64,000 nt of DNA from Enterobacter chuandaensis (GTDB lineage: Bacteria > Pseudomonadota > Gammaproteobacteria > Enterobacterales > Enterobacteriaceae): contig NZ_QZCS01000004.1 in NCBI RefSeq assembly GCF_003594915.1, forward strand, positions 124,001 through 188,000. Direction: 5' to 3'. The notes below the pieces were generated by a model. That model searched no databases and was not told where the DNA came from. It saw only the letters and a list, made by a program, of their open reading frames with translations. Positions 16,687 to 25,579 of the stretch are shown piece after piece (the first letter of the stretch is position 1; every line of letters begins with the position of its first letter). A program made the position numbers and the translations under genes.

Positions 16687-17904
16687 TTAGGGTTTCGTAG
16701 GTCGGGTAAGCGCAGCGCCACCCGACACGCTATCTGCACTTTTCACGCTCATTCCCCGCAAAATCATCAGCCAGGCAACCACGATAGCAACCATCATGAT
16801 CGCAAACAGCGACCAGTGCGGCAGGTTGGTCAGGATAATGCCGGTGATCATCGGGTTTGCTGCCGCGCCGAGCCAGCCCAGCGCCTGTGCGGAAAAATAG
16901 CTCGCTTTCATCCCCGGCGGGGCGATGTTATCGATCAGCATGTATTCACCCGGCGCATAGATAATCTCACCCAGCGTAAAAATGGCGGCGGCGATGCCCC
17001 AGTAAATCAGGTTCTCCCCGGAGAGCATAAAGCCGCCCAGCCCCAGGATAAAAAACAGCGTTGCGGCGGTCATTAAAGGCCGAATATTGCTGGCGGAGAT
17101 CTTGCGCCCCAGCGCGTACTGCAGCGTCACCACCACGGCGGCGTTAACGGGCAGCACCACGGCGACCACCTTCTGGGCAAAATCGCTGTCGGCATTGGCG
17201 GCCAGCACGTACTGCGAAATGCAGCTGGCGAACGATCCGCCCACATAGGAGGCGAGCAGGCCGGAGAGGGTGAACCAGAACAGGGCGCGGTCTTTCAGGA
17301 GCACCGACGGTTGCCAGGGCATTTTCTCTTCGGCGGTATCCAGCGCGACGCTTTTTTGCACGAAGAAATGAATAAACCCGAGCGGCAGCGCGGCGCAGAA
17401 GGCCGCCAGCCAGAACGGCAGCTGCAGGCTGTACATCACCAGCAGGGTGCCAATCGGCGGCCCGATCGTCCAGCCAATGTTCAGGAAGCTGTAGTTGAGC
17501 GAGAAGACGCGCGCTTTCTGGCTTGAGGTCAGCACATCCGAGAACCAGGCTTTCAGCACCGTCGAAAAGACGGAATAGGCGCAGTTGATCAGGGAAAAGA
17601 ACAGCACCACCAGCGTGACGTTATCCGCCAGCGGGATCGCGACAAACCCGGCGATAAAAGCCACGATCGCGATCAGCATGTAGCGTTTTTTATCAAACTT
17701 ATCGGCCAGAATGCCAAATCCCAGGCTGAACACCACGCCAACGGTCAGCGCAATCGTCAGGGCATAACCAATATTCTCGACGCTCATGTTAAACACGCGC
17801 GTGAGATAAATGGTCATGAACGGCAGCGTTGCCCCCCGACCAATGGTTAATAACAATGACGATGCCAGCAGCGCTGCGGTTGAGCGCCTGAGAGATGGTT
17901 TCAT
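16687..17904 (-). CDS. ydeE: MFS efflux transporter YdeE
   Basis: 405-residue major facilitator with twelve hydrophobic segments, strongly resembling E. coli YdeE (implicated in dipeptide export). Shared stretches include LLLTIGRGATLPFMTIYLTR and SLGFGILADKFDKKRYML. It is divergent from eamA, as in E. coli. The last roughly 10 codons (ending ALTRPTKP) read through a REP element, so the C-terminus differs from E. coli and is slightly longer. Confidence 0.9.
   Translation of the reverse strand: MKPSLRRSTAALLASSLLLTIGRGATLPFMTIYLTRVFNMSVENIGYALTIALTVGVVFSLGFGILADKFDKKRYMLIAIVAFIAGFVAIPLADNVTLVVLFFSLINCAYSVFSTVLKAWFSDVLTSSQKARVFSLNYSFLNIGWTIGPPIGTLLVMYSLQLPFWLAAFCAALPLGFIHFFVQKSVALDTAEEKMPWQPSVLLKDRALFWFTLSGLLASYVGGSFASCISQYVLAANADSDFAQKVVAVVLPVNAAVVVTLQYALGRKISASNIRPLMTAATLFFILGLGGFMLSGENLIYWGIAAAIFTLGEIIYAPGEYMLIDNIAPPGMKASYFSAQALGWLGAAANPMITGIILTNLPHWSLFAIMMVAIVVAWLMILRGMSVKSADSVSGGAALTRPTKP
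16697..16726. repeat. REP element (BIME member 2)
   Basis: GTAGGTCGGGTAAGCGCAG then CGCCACCCGAC, a second REP unit in inverted orientation to the one at 16653. It forms a BIME and encodes the C-terminal codons of ydeE. Confidence 0.75.
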
Positions 17905-18100
17905 ATTCCTGCCCGACGGTTGCTTATGCTTTTTTTTTAGACGTGTGTTAAAAGGATTACCATGACATAAGGGGCTTGTATAGCGCCCAATTTATCCCTA
18001 AGTGCTTCAGCTGCCTGCCAGAAATAATGATCTTCTCGCGGCACACTTTTTTCTGTTACCTTGAAGTGTTAACAAATTATTAATAATTCAGGGGCAGGGT

Positions 18101-19000
18101 ATGACGCGTAAAGACGGACTGCTGGCGTTGCTGGTGGTCGTGGTGTGGGGGCTCAATTTTGTGGTCATCAAGCTGGGGTTGCACAACATGCCTCCGCTGA
18201 TGCTGGCCGGTTTGCGTTTTATGCTGGTGGCGTTCCCGGCGCTCTTTTTCGTCGCCCGTCCGAAAATCCCGTTGAAACTCCTGCTGGGCTACGGTCTGAC
18301 CATCAGCTTTGGCCAGTTCGCGTTTCTCTTCTGCGCCATCAAGTTCGGCATGCCGGCCGGTCTTGCCTCGCTGGTGCTACAGGCGCAGGCGTTCTTTACC
18401 ATCATTCTCGGCGCGTTCGTCTTTGGCGAACGTCTACAGGGAAAACAGCTGGCGGGGATCACGCTCGCGGTGTTTGGCGTGCTGGTGCTGATTGAAGCCA
18501 GCCTGAACGGACAGGATGTGGCGCTGCTTGGGTTTATGCTCACGCTGGCGGCGGGGCTGAGCTGGGCGTGCGGCAACATTTTCAACAAGCTGATTATGCA
18601 GCACGAGGCGAGACCGCAGGTGATGTCCCTGGTGGTCTGGAGCGCGCTGATCCCGATAATCCCTTTTCTGGCGGCGTCGTTTATTCTGGATGGCCCCGAG
18701 GTGATGCTGAAAAGCCTGGTCGACATCGATCTGACCACGATCCTTTCTCTTATCTATCTTGCGTTTGTCGCCACCATCGTGGGTTACGGGATCTGGGGCT
18801 CGCTTCTGGGGCGCTATGAGACCTGGCGCGTGGCGCCGCTGTCTTTGCTGGTTCCGGTAGTAGGGCTTGCCAGTGCGGCGATACTGCTGGATGAAACGCT
18901 GAGCGCGCTGCAGCTGCTCGGTGCCGTGCTGATCATGGCCGGGCTGTACATCAACGTATTTGGCCTGCGGGTACGCCGAACGGCGCGGGTAAGAGGATAG
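18101..19000 (+). CDS. eamA: Cysteine/O-acetylserine exporter-like permease EamA
   Basis: 299-residue DMT-family inner-membrane exporter with ten helices in two EamA repeats. Near-identical to E. coli EamA over long stretches (LLALLVVVVWGLNFVVIK, MPPLMLAGLRFMLVAFPA). The E. coli protein exports cysteine and O-acetylserine metabolites. It is divergent from ydeE and convergent with marB. Confidence 0.92.
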   Translation: MTRKDGLLALLVVVVWGLNFVVIKLGLHNMPPLMLAGLRFMLVAFPALFFVARPKIPLKLLLGYGLTISFGQFAFLFCAIKFGMPAGLASLVLQAQAFFTIILGAFVFGERLQGKQLAGITLAVFGVLVLIEASLNGQDVALLGFMLTLAAGLSWACGNIFNKLIMQHEARPQVMSLVVWSALIPIIPFLAASFILDGPEVMLKSLVDIDLTTILSLIYLAFVATIVGYGIWGSLLGRYETWRVAPLSLLVPVVGLASAAILLDETLSALQLLGAVLIMAGLYINVFGLRVRRTARVRG

Positions 19001-19005
19001 GGCAT

Positions 19006-19029
19006 AAAAAAGCCCCGCGGCTGCGGGGC
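19006..19029 (-). terminator. Rho-independent terminator of marRAB
   Basis: GCCCCGC/GCGGGGC stem; on the minus strand it is followed by a run of six T, placing it at the end of marRAB. Confidence 0.85.
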
Positions 19030-19038
19030 AAAAACGAA

Positions 19039-19257
19039 TCAGAGGCCGTGCGCGTGATAATAAGGCACGCCTAATTCGTCGGATTTGTCGCTACCAGCAC
19101 CCATGTGGTTGAAATCGTAAGGTGACTGGTCATGTGCTGACGGCAAAATCATCGTATCGCGATTATTTTGCTGCGTTGCACCTGGGGTTTGCTCCGCGAA
19201 GGTCTGGCTGGAAAACAGCACCAGCAAGGCGAGGGCGGCGGAGGCGGTAACTTTCAT
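19039..19257 (-). CDS. marB: MarB, small periplasmic protein of the mar operon
   Basis: 72 residues with a signal peptide (cleavage after QTFA, residue 21) and the conserved MarB motif SPYDFNHMGAGSDKSDELGV near the C-terminus. Third gene of marRAB. In E. coli it modestly lowers marA expression. Confidence 0.9.
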   Translation of the reverse strand: MKVTASAALALLVLFSSQTFAEQTPGATQQNNRDTMILPSAHDQSPYDFNHMGAGSDKSDELGVPYYHAHGL

Positions 19258-19289
19258 TTTTTCCTCGGTTACGTCTTTACAGGCGATAA

Positions 19290-19670
19290 TTAACTACAGT
19301 GTTTTAACGGATACAGGTATCGGGATTCACCCGGCACGCTGGTGATTCGGTACTTATGAGGCGGCACGTCAAAATAGTTCTTGAACGTACGCGTGAGGGT
19401 CTGTTGTGATTCAAACCCGTAGCGCTCCGCCAGATAAAGGATCGGCTCATTGCTTTCTTTCAGTTTCTGGGCAATTTCCGTCAGCTTGCGGCTGCGAATA
19501 TATTGACCTAATGAATGGCCGGTCTCTTTTTTGAACATCCGTTGCAGGTGCCATTTGGAGTAACCTGAACGCTCTGACACTTTTTCAAGGGAGAGCGGCG
19601 ATTCCAGGTTATCTTCGATCCAGTCCAAAATGCTATGAATAGTGATAGCGTCAGTATTGCGTCTGGACAT
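19290..19670 (-). CDS. marA: Multiple antibiotic resistance activator MarA
   Basis: 126-residue AraC/XylS-type activator consisting only of the two helix-turn-helix domains. The sequence is almost identical to E. coli MarA through residue 110. It activates the mar/sox/rob regulon (efflux, porin repression). MSRRNTD at 19670 is the conventional start; a further ATG two codons upstream is possible. The C-terminus diverges slightly ([12 protein letters not shown]). Confidence 0.95.
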   Translation of the reverse strand: MSRRNTDAITIHSILDWIEDNLESPLSLEKVSERSGYSKWHLQRMFKKETGHSLGQYIRSRKLTEIAQKLKESNEPILYLAERYGFESQQTLTRTFKNYFDVPPHKYRITSVPGESRYLYPLKHCS

Positions 19671-19690
19671 CGTCATACCTCTTTTTCTGT

Positions 19691-20125
19691 TTACGGCAGT
19701 ATTTTCTTCAGCAAGAGCTCAAGGGTTGCCACTTCATCTGCCGTTAAGTTTTTTGTTAGTTCCTGATGCAGTGTTTGTCCTACTAATTGATGACATTGTT
19801 CACACATGTCCGCGCCATCGCTGGTCAGCCTGACCAGTACGCCGCGTTTGTCATTCGGGTTAGGGCTTCGTTCTACCCATCCTTTGCAGACGAGACGATC
19901 GAGCATGCGGGTTAACGCACCCAGATCGACAGAGAGTACCTTTTTCAGCTCAACCGGCGTGATACACCCTTCGCAGCGAATGGAACACAGCACTTTGAAC
20001 TGTGTTGCGGTGATATCCAGCGGTGACAGATAGTCATTGAGCAGGCGGTCTTTTTTCTGATTAACCATATGAATAAGACGACCCAGCGGAACAACGTCGT
20101 TAAAGATATCACTGGTGCTTTTCAC
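19691..20125 (-). CDS. marR: Mar operon repressor MarR
   Basis: 144-residue winged-helix repressor, GTG start as in E. coli ([20 protein letters not shown]). Helix-turn-helix and wing are intact ([20 protein letters not shown], then [10 protein letters not shown]). Residues such as Cys at the ICRCEG-like position (SIRCEGC) are conserved. The gene appears full length with no disabling change. Confidence 0.95.
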   Translation of the reverse strand: MKSTSDIFNDVVPLGRLIHMVNQKKDRLLNDYLSPLDITATQFKVLCSIRCEGCITPVELKKVLSVDLGALTRMLDRLVCKGWVERSPNPNDKRGVLVRLTSDGADMCEQCHQLVGQTLHQELTKNLTADEVATLELLLKKILP

Positions 20126-20130
20126 AATGG

Positions 20131-20142
20131 TTGCCCTGGCAA
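20131..20142. promoter_or_regulatory. MarR operator site II
   Basis: TTGCCCTGGCAA, imperfect palindrome just upstream of the marR GTG, matching the second MarR site of E. coli marO. Confidence 0.75.
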
Positions 20143-20160
20143 GTAGTTTAATCACGGCAG

Positions 20161-20189
20161 ATATTATTGCTCAGGCAAGTATAAGTCAA
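20161..20189 (-). promoter_or_regulatory. marRAB promoter with MarR operator site I
   Basis: On the minus strand TTGACT (20189-20184), 17-bp spacer and TAATAT (20166-20161). MarR site I (TTGCTCAGGCAA, 20167-20178) lies inside the spacer. Confidence 0.82.
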
Positions 20190-20197
20190 CTGAATGA

Positions 20198-20220
20198 ATC
20201 AGCCGATGCCACGAATTGCT
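20198..20220 (-). promoter_or_regulatory. Marbox (MarA/SoxS/Rob site)
   Basis: Minus-strand AGCAATTCGTGGCATCGGCT closely matches the E. coli marbox upstream of marRAB, including GTGGCATCGG. It could also affect divergent marC. Confidence 0.72.
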
Positions 20221-20381
20221 AAAACGTTTCATGAACGAATTTTGCAACCTTTCAAATCAGGAAGATAACAAACGGGTATCGTTCCCGGAGGAAAACAATC
20301 GTTACGTTGCGCCGATGGCTGAACGTCACACTTTCACCCTATAATTGCGATGTTAAATGTGGATAAGGACAACGACGCACT

Positions 20382-21047
20382 ATGTTGGATTTGATTAAAG
20401 CAATTGGTCTCGGACTGGTGGTACTGCTGCCGTTGGCTAACCCGTTAACGACGGTGGCGCTGTTCCTGGGGCTCGCAGGGAATATGAACAGCGCCGAGCG
20501 AAACCACCAGTCGATGATGGCTTCGGTGTATGTATTTGCCATTATGATGGTGGCCTATTACGCCGGACAGCTGGTGATGAACACCTTCGGGATTTCAATT
20601 CCCGGGCTGCGTATTGCCGGAGGGCTGATCGTGGCGTTTATCGGCTTCCGCATGCTGTTCCCGGCGCAAAAAGCGCACGAGTCTCCCGAGGCGGCCAGCA
20701 AATCCGAAGAGCTGGAGTCCGAACCGAGCGCGAATATTGCTTTTGTACCGCTGGCCATGCCGAGCACGGCCGGGCCGGGTACTATCGCGATGATCATCAG
20801 TTCCGCGTCGACGGTGCGCGACAGCTCCACCTTCCCGGACTGGGTACTGACCGTTGCGCCACCGCTGATTTTCGCGCTTATCGGGGTTATCGTGTGGGCG
20901 TCTCTGCGCAGTTCCGGTGCGATCATGCGCTGGGTGGGCAAGGGCGGTATCGAGGCGATTTCCCGTCTGATGGGCTTCTTACTGGTCTGTATGGGCGTGC
21001 AGTTTATTATTAACGGCGTGCTGGAGATTATTAAGACTTATCATTGA
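20382..21047 (+). CDS. marC: MarC family integral membrane protein
   Basis: 221-residue inner-membrane protein with six hydrophobic helices, typical of MarC ([29 protein letters not shown] helix 3). It is divergent from marRAB. Despite the name it is not established as a resistance determinant; function is unknown. Confidence 0.92.
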   Translation: MLDLIKAIGLGLVVLLPLANPLTTVALFLGLAGNMNSAERNHQSMMASVYVFAIMMVAYYAGQLVMNTFGISIPGLRIAGGLIVAFIGFRMLFPAQKAHESPEAASKSEELESEPSANIAFVPLAMPSTAGPGTIAMIISSASTVRDSSTFPDWVLTVAPPLIFALIGVIVWASLRSSGAIMRWVGKGGIEAISRLMGFLLVCMGVQFIINGVLEIIKTYH

Positions 21048-21054
21048 TGTGATT

Positions 21055-21080
21055 GCCGGGTGGCGCTGCGCTTACCCGGC
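21055..21080. repeat. REP element
   Basis: GCCGGGTGGCG followed by CTGCGCTTACCCGGC between the convergent ends of marC and sotB. Confidence 0.75.
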
Positions 21081-21091
21081 ACAAACACACG

Positions 21092-22288
21092 TCATCCATG
21101 CTGCCCCTGTTCCTCCAGCGCCACCGGCCACTTGCGGAAGATAAGCACTGACCAGACAAGCGCGACGAGGGCCGGAATGGCCCCCAGATAGCCAATCGCC
21201 GACATCGACACATGCAGGCTAATCTGATTGCCCACCAGCGCCCCCGCGCCAATCCCAAGATTAAAGATCCCCGAGAACAGCGACATCGCCACGTCCGTGG
21301 CATCCGGCGCCAGGGCCAGAACTTTCACCTGCATGCCGAGACCAATAATCATGATCGCCACGCCCCAGAACAGGCTCAGGATCGCCAGCTGGCTTTCGCT
21401 GCCTGATGCAGGCAACAGCAGCACCAGACACGCCAGCAGCAGACCGATGGCGCTGCTCACAAGCGTGGAGGCATGCTGGTTGCCGAGCTTGCCAAACAGC
21501 ACGCTGCCAATAATGCCCGCGCCGCCGAGGATAAGCAGCAGGAGAGTGGCAAAGTTAGCGCTAAAGCCCGCGACGACCTGCACAAACGGTTCAATGTAGC
21601 TGTACGCCGTGTAATGCGCGGTGACCACGATAACCGTAAGCAGCTAGATACTCATCAATGCCGGGCGACGCATCAACAGCGGAAGGCTTTTCAGCGAGCC
21701 GGAGTGTTCGCTTGGTAGTTTTGGCAGCAGCTTAACAAGGCATACCAGCGTCACCAGCGCGCCCATGCCGATGGCAAAGAAGGTGGTACGCCAGCCGAAG
21801 TACTGCCCCACGATGCGGCCAATCGGCAGACCCAGCACCATCGCCAGCGCGGTACCGGTGGCGATCAGGCTTAAGGCCTGGGCGCGTTTCCCCGCCGGTG
21901 CCAGCCGTATTGCCAGCGACGCGGTGATCGACCAGAACACCGCGTGGGCAAAAGCAATCCCGATGCGGCTTATGACCAGCACCGTAAAGTTCCACGCCAT
22001 AAACGACAGCACATGGCTGGCGATGAACAGGACAAACAGTCCGATCAGCAGCCTGCGCCGCTCCATCTGGCTGGTCAGCAGCATAAACGGCAGCGACATC
22101 AGCGCCACCACCCAGGCGTAGATGGTTAACATAATCCCCACCTGCGCCGTTTCCATCTGGAAACTGTCGGCGATATCAGACAACAGCCCAACCGGAACAA
22201 ATTCTGTGGTGTTGAAAATAAATGCGGCAATGGCCAGCGTGACCACGCGTAGCCACGCGACCCTGCGGGAAACTGTGTTCGTTGTCAT
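21092..22288 (-). pseudogene. sotB: sotB sugar efflux transporter, interrupted by an in-frame amber codon
   Basis: Full-length homologue of E. coli SotB (YdeA, exporter of arabinose and IPTG-like sugars), 398 codons, but codon 215 is TAG (21646-21644). E. coli has Tyr there (SIYLLTVVVV). The frame is unbroken on both sides and both halves look conserved, so this is a single-base nonsense change (TAC/TAT to TAG). The product would be the first six helices only, unless the codon is suppressed or the base is a sequencing error. Position next to marC matches E. coli. Confidence 0.88.
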
Positions 22289-22465
22289 AGGGATGTCGGA
22301 GATTCGTTGCTGGAAAGACGAGAAAGCGATCTTAAAACGTCATGCGGCGAAAACTCAACCATTATGTGACGCAGATCTCAATATTTACCTTATGAAAGCG
22401 GTAGCCGGGGACGTTGTTTTCATTGAATATAAAAGTACAACACAGCAAAAACAGGCGGTAAGACA

Positions 22466-23254
22466 ATGCAGGAGATTGATTTTTATCTGGTAGATGCGTT
22501 CAGCGATACCTCGTTCGGCGGCAATCCGGCTGCGGTGTGCCCGCTGAACGAATGGCTGCCGGATGAAACGTTACTGAAAATGGCGCAGCAGCATAATCAG
22601 TCAGAAACCGCATTTTTCGTCTGCACTAAGGGTGGCATTGAGCTACGCTGGTTTACCACGCTCACCGAAGTCAATCTCTGCGGACACGCGACGCTGGCCG
22701 CCGCGTACGTCCTGTTTACTGAACTGGATTATCCCGACTCGCGGATCCATTTCGATACCGCGTCTGGCCGCCTGACGGTCAGCCGGCAGGGAGAGTGGAT
22801 GACGCTTGACTTCCCGGCTAGCCCCACCCGGGAGGAAACGCCGCAGCCGGAGATGCTGTCGGCGCTCGGTATCCAGCGCTACGTTGACGCGCGCAAAGGG
22901 CGTGCGTGGGTTATCGTTCTGGAGAACCGCCAGCAGGTGGAAGCTCTTGAGCCGAACCTGTCGGCGATGACGCCGGGCGAGCATAAAGTGAGCGTGACGG
23001 CGCGAGGAGAGGGGGAATATGACTTTGTCAGCCGCTTCTTCTCGCCGGGCGTTTCCGTTCCGGAAGATCCGGTGACCGGATCCGCACATACGATGCTGAT
23101 CCCCTACTGGAGCGAAAAGCTCGGTAAAGCGACGATGTTTGCCCGCCAGGTATCAGCACGCGGCGGTGACGTGCGCTGCGAGCTGCGAGGGGAACGCGTC
23201 CTGATGAGCGGCCAGGCCTCATGCTATCTGAAAGGCTCCGTCTATTTGCGCTAA
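22466..23254 (+). CDS. PhzF-family isomerase-like protein (copy 1)
   Basis: 262-residue cytoplasmic protein of the PhzF/YddE diaminopimelate-epimerase fold. Visible family motifs: FGGNPAAVCPL near the N-terminus, the Glu-containing QSETAFF (expected catalytic acid), LCGHATLAAAYVLF and EDPVTGSAH near residue 205. True substrate is unknown; PhzF itself isomerises a phenazine precursor but no phenazine genes are present. Tandem with a paralogue 26 bp downstream. Confidence 0.88.
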   Translation: MQEIDFYLVDAFSDTSFGGNPAAVCPLNEWLPDETLLKMAQQHNQSETAFFVCTKGGIELRWFTTLTEVNLCGHATLAAAYVLFTELDYPDSRIHFDTASGRLTVSRQGEWMTLDFPASPTREETPQPEMLSALGIQRYVDARKGRAWVIVLENRQQVEALEPNLSAMTPGEHKVSVTARGEGEYDFVSRFFSPGVSVPEDPVTGSAHTMLIPYWSEKLGKATMFARQVSARGGDVRCELRGERVLMSGQASCYLKGSVYLR

Positions 23255-23280
23255 AAACCATAACAAGAGAGGAAGAGACA

Positions 23281-24075
23281 ATGCGGGAAATTGATTTTTA
23301 TCTGGTGGATGCCTTCAGCGACAAAACTTTTGGCGGCAACGCTGCGGCGGTATGTCCTCTGGAAGAGTGGTTGCCTGACGAGACGCTGCTCAAAATGGCG
23401 CAGCAGCATAACCAGTCGGAAACCGCCTTTTTCGTGCGCACCGACAGCGGGTTTGAGCTGCGCTGGTTCACCACGCTGCATGAAATTAACCTCTGCGGCC
23501 ATGCGACCCTTGCGGCATCACACGTCATTTTTGAATATCTGGATTATCCGCATACGGAAATTCGCTTTAGCACCCGCTTTGTCGGCGAGCTGACGGTCAA
23601 ACGCAGCGGCGACTGGCTGACGCTGAACTTTCCCGCGTGGTCAACGGAGGCGGTCGATAACCCACCGGCAGCGCTGTTTAGCGCGCTGGGCATCCCGGAG
23701 GCAAAAGAGGTGCGCGTCGGGCGAGACTACATGGTCGTGCTGGAGAGCCAGCAGCAGGTGGAGGCGTTAACGCCGGATATTGGCGCGATGGTTCCGCTGG
23801 ACAAAATGGTCTGCGTGACCGCGCCGGGCGAGGGGGAATATGACTTCGTCAGCCGCTTCTTCTGCCCGGGCGAAGGGGTGCCGGAAGATCCGGTTACCGG
23901 GTCCACGCACAGCATGCTGATCCCCTACTGGAGTGAAAGGCTGGGTAAGACGTCGCTCAACGCCCGCCAGGTGTCGTACCGCGGCGGGGATCTTCGCTGT
24001 GAACTGAAGGGCGACCGCGTGCTGATTGGCGGCCAGGCCACGCTGTATCTGAAAGGACGTATCTTCTTACGCTAG
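23281..24075 (+). CDS. PhzF-family isomerase-like protein (copy 2)
   Basis: 264-residue paralogue of the preceding gene with the same motifs (FGGNAAAVCPL, QSETAFFV, LCGHATLAASHVIF, EDPVTGSTHSMLIPYW). MREIDFYLVDAF at 23281 is the start because it aligns with MQEIDFYLVDAF of copy 1 and follows AGAGAGGAAGAG. The two proteins appear roughly 70 percent identical by eye, indicating tandem duplication. Probably one operon. Confidence 0.88.
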   Translation: MREIDFYLVDAFSDKTFGGNAAAVCPLEEWLPDETLLKMAQQHNQSETAFFVRTDSGFELRWFTTLHEINLCGHATLAASHVIFEYLDYPHTEIRFSTRFVGELTVKRSGDWLTLNFPAWSTEAVDNPPAALFSALGIPEAKEVRVGRDYMVVLESQQQVEALTPDIGAMVPLDKMVCVTAPGEGEYDFVSRFFCPGEGVPEDPVTGSTHSMLIPYWSERLGKTSLNARQVSYRGGDLRCELKGDRVLIGGQATLYLKGRIFLR

Positions 24076-24166
24076 CCGGACAGCGCTATAAGTTAATACT
24101 ATGAAGCACCCTGGCAGGGCTGCGCTATGTTGGAATTGAGTCTCAAAAACAAGCAAGGAGCCTGCC

Positions 24167-24649
24167 ATGTATTCCATTACCTCTGAATCTGCCCGTCATC
24201 CTGACATTCTCAAACTGATAGCGGCGCTTGACCGCTATCAGAGCGAACTCTATCCCGCTGAAAGCAATCATCTGCTCGATCTGGCTGCGCTGCCGGAGAT
24301 GTCGCTCATCCTGATGATCGTCCGCGACCAGCAGCTACAGGCCGTGGGCTGTGGGGCCATCGTGCTCAACGGCGACGGAACGGGGGAGATGAAGCGGGTC
24401 TATATCGATCCAGCCCATCGTGGGCAGCATCTCGGAGAGACGCTGTTGGCCGCCCTGGAAGACGAGGCCCTGAGCCGTCACTGCCACACGGTACGCCTGG
24501 AGACGGGGATCAAACAACCCGCCGCGATTCGTCTCTATGAACAGTGCGGATACGATGTGCGTCCGGCGTTTCCCCCGTATGCTGACGATCCGCTCAGCCT
24601 GTTTATGGAGAAGGCGCTGGTTGAAGACGTTCGTTTAGCAGCGCTATGA
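24167..24649 (+). CDS. GNAT N-acetyltransferase
   Basis: 160-residue GNAT protein; acetyl-CoA motif A is visible as [20 protein letters not shown] around residue 80, followed by a LYEQCGY motif B. Substrate is unknown. AAGGAG precedes the ATG. Its 3' end overlaps the convergent ptrR 3' end by 47 bp. Confidence 0.85.
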   Translation: MYSITSESARHPDILKLIAALDRYQSELYPAESNHLLDLAALPEMSLILMIVRDQQLQAVGCGAIVLNGDGTGEMKRVYIDPAHRGQHLGETLLAALEDEALSRHCHTVRLETGIKQPAAIRLYEQCGYDVRPAFPPYADDPLSLFMEKALVEDVRLAAL

Positions 24650-25481
24650 ACGCTTCCAGCTGGCGGGTCATCGCCCCGCGTCGCCACACCAGCCAGGTAG
24701 TGAGCCAGCGCCAGTTTTCCGCCAGCGGCCAGGCTTCAACCTGATGGTGGCCCGGCATACTCTCCAGCATTGAGCGCGGCATCAGCGCGATGCCCGCGCC
24801 CGCAATGACGCAGGCGAGCATACCGTGATAGGACTCCATCTCGTGAATGCGTCCCGGCGTGGATCTGTCCGCGTGAAACCAGCTTTCCAGGTGTCGGCGA
24901 TACGAGCAGTTTGCGCGAAAAGCATAAACGTCGCAGCCGCTCACCTGTGTAGCGCGTGTCACCTCTGCATGCCCGGCGGGCGTGACCAGCATCATCTCTT
25001 CGCGGTAGACCGGCATTCCCTCCAGCTCCGGGTGCGACAGCGGCCCGTCGACAAAGGCGGCGCTTAAGGTTCCCTCCAGTACGCCATCAATCATCGTTCC
25101 GGACGGCCCGGTAGAAAGGGCAAACTGGATGCGAGGATAGCGCTGGTTAAACTGCGCCAGTGTTTCAGGGATGCGCACGGCGGCGGTGCTCTCCAGCGCG
25201 CCGAGGGCAAACAGCCCCTGCGGTTCATCGCCCGCGACGACCATGCGTGCTTCATCAACAAGCGCCAGGATCTGCCTGCTGTAGCGCAGGAAGTTATGCC
25301 CGGCGGGGGATAAGCGCAAACGCTGGTTCTCGCGAATAAACAGCTCAACGCCAAGATCGGCCTCCAGCTGACGAATGCGGGTCGTCAGATTCGAAGGAAC
25401 GCGGTGCACCTTCTGCGCCGCCTGGGTGATGCTGCCCGTCAGCGCGACGGCGTTAAACATTTCAAGCTGGGTTAAATCCAT
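24603..25481 (-). CDS. ptrR: LysR-family regulator PtrR (YneJ)
   Basis: 292-residue LysR regulator: winged helix at 1-60 ([20 protein letters not shown]) and a substrate-binding-like effector domain from about 90. It is divergent from sad, as E. coli yneJ/ptrR is from yneI, where it controls succinate-semialdehyde dehydrogenase in putrescine use. Assignment rests on position and family. Confidence 0.83.
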   Translation of the reverse strand: MDLTQLEMFNAVALTGSITQAAQKVHRVPSNLTTRIRQLEADLGVELFIRENQRLRLSPAGHNFLRYSRQILALVDEARMVVAGDEPQGLFALGALESTAAVRIPETLAQFNQRYPRIQFALSTGPSGTMIDGVLEGTLSAAFVDGPLSHPELEGMPVYREEMMLVTPAGHAEVTRATQVSGCDVYAFRANCSYRRHLESWFHADRSTPGRIHEMESYHGMLACVIAGAGIALMPRSMLESMPGHHQVEAWPLAENWRWLTTWLVWRRGAMTRQLEAFIALLNERLQPAPSP

Positions 25482-25579
25482 AGCATTCTCGTTTCGTGAA
25501 TAAGGTGGTCAGTATTATTCATTTTTAAGAAATAGCAGAGTGAGCCACACTTAATCAACAGAAATGCGTGGAGAACATC

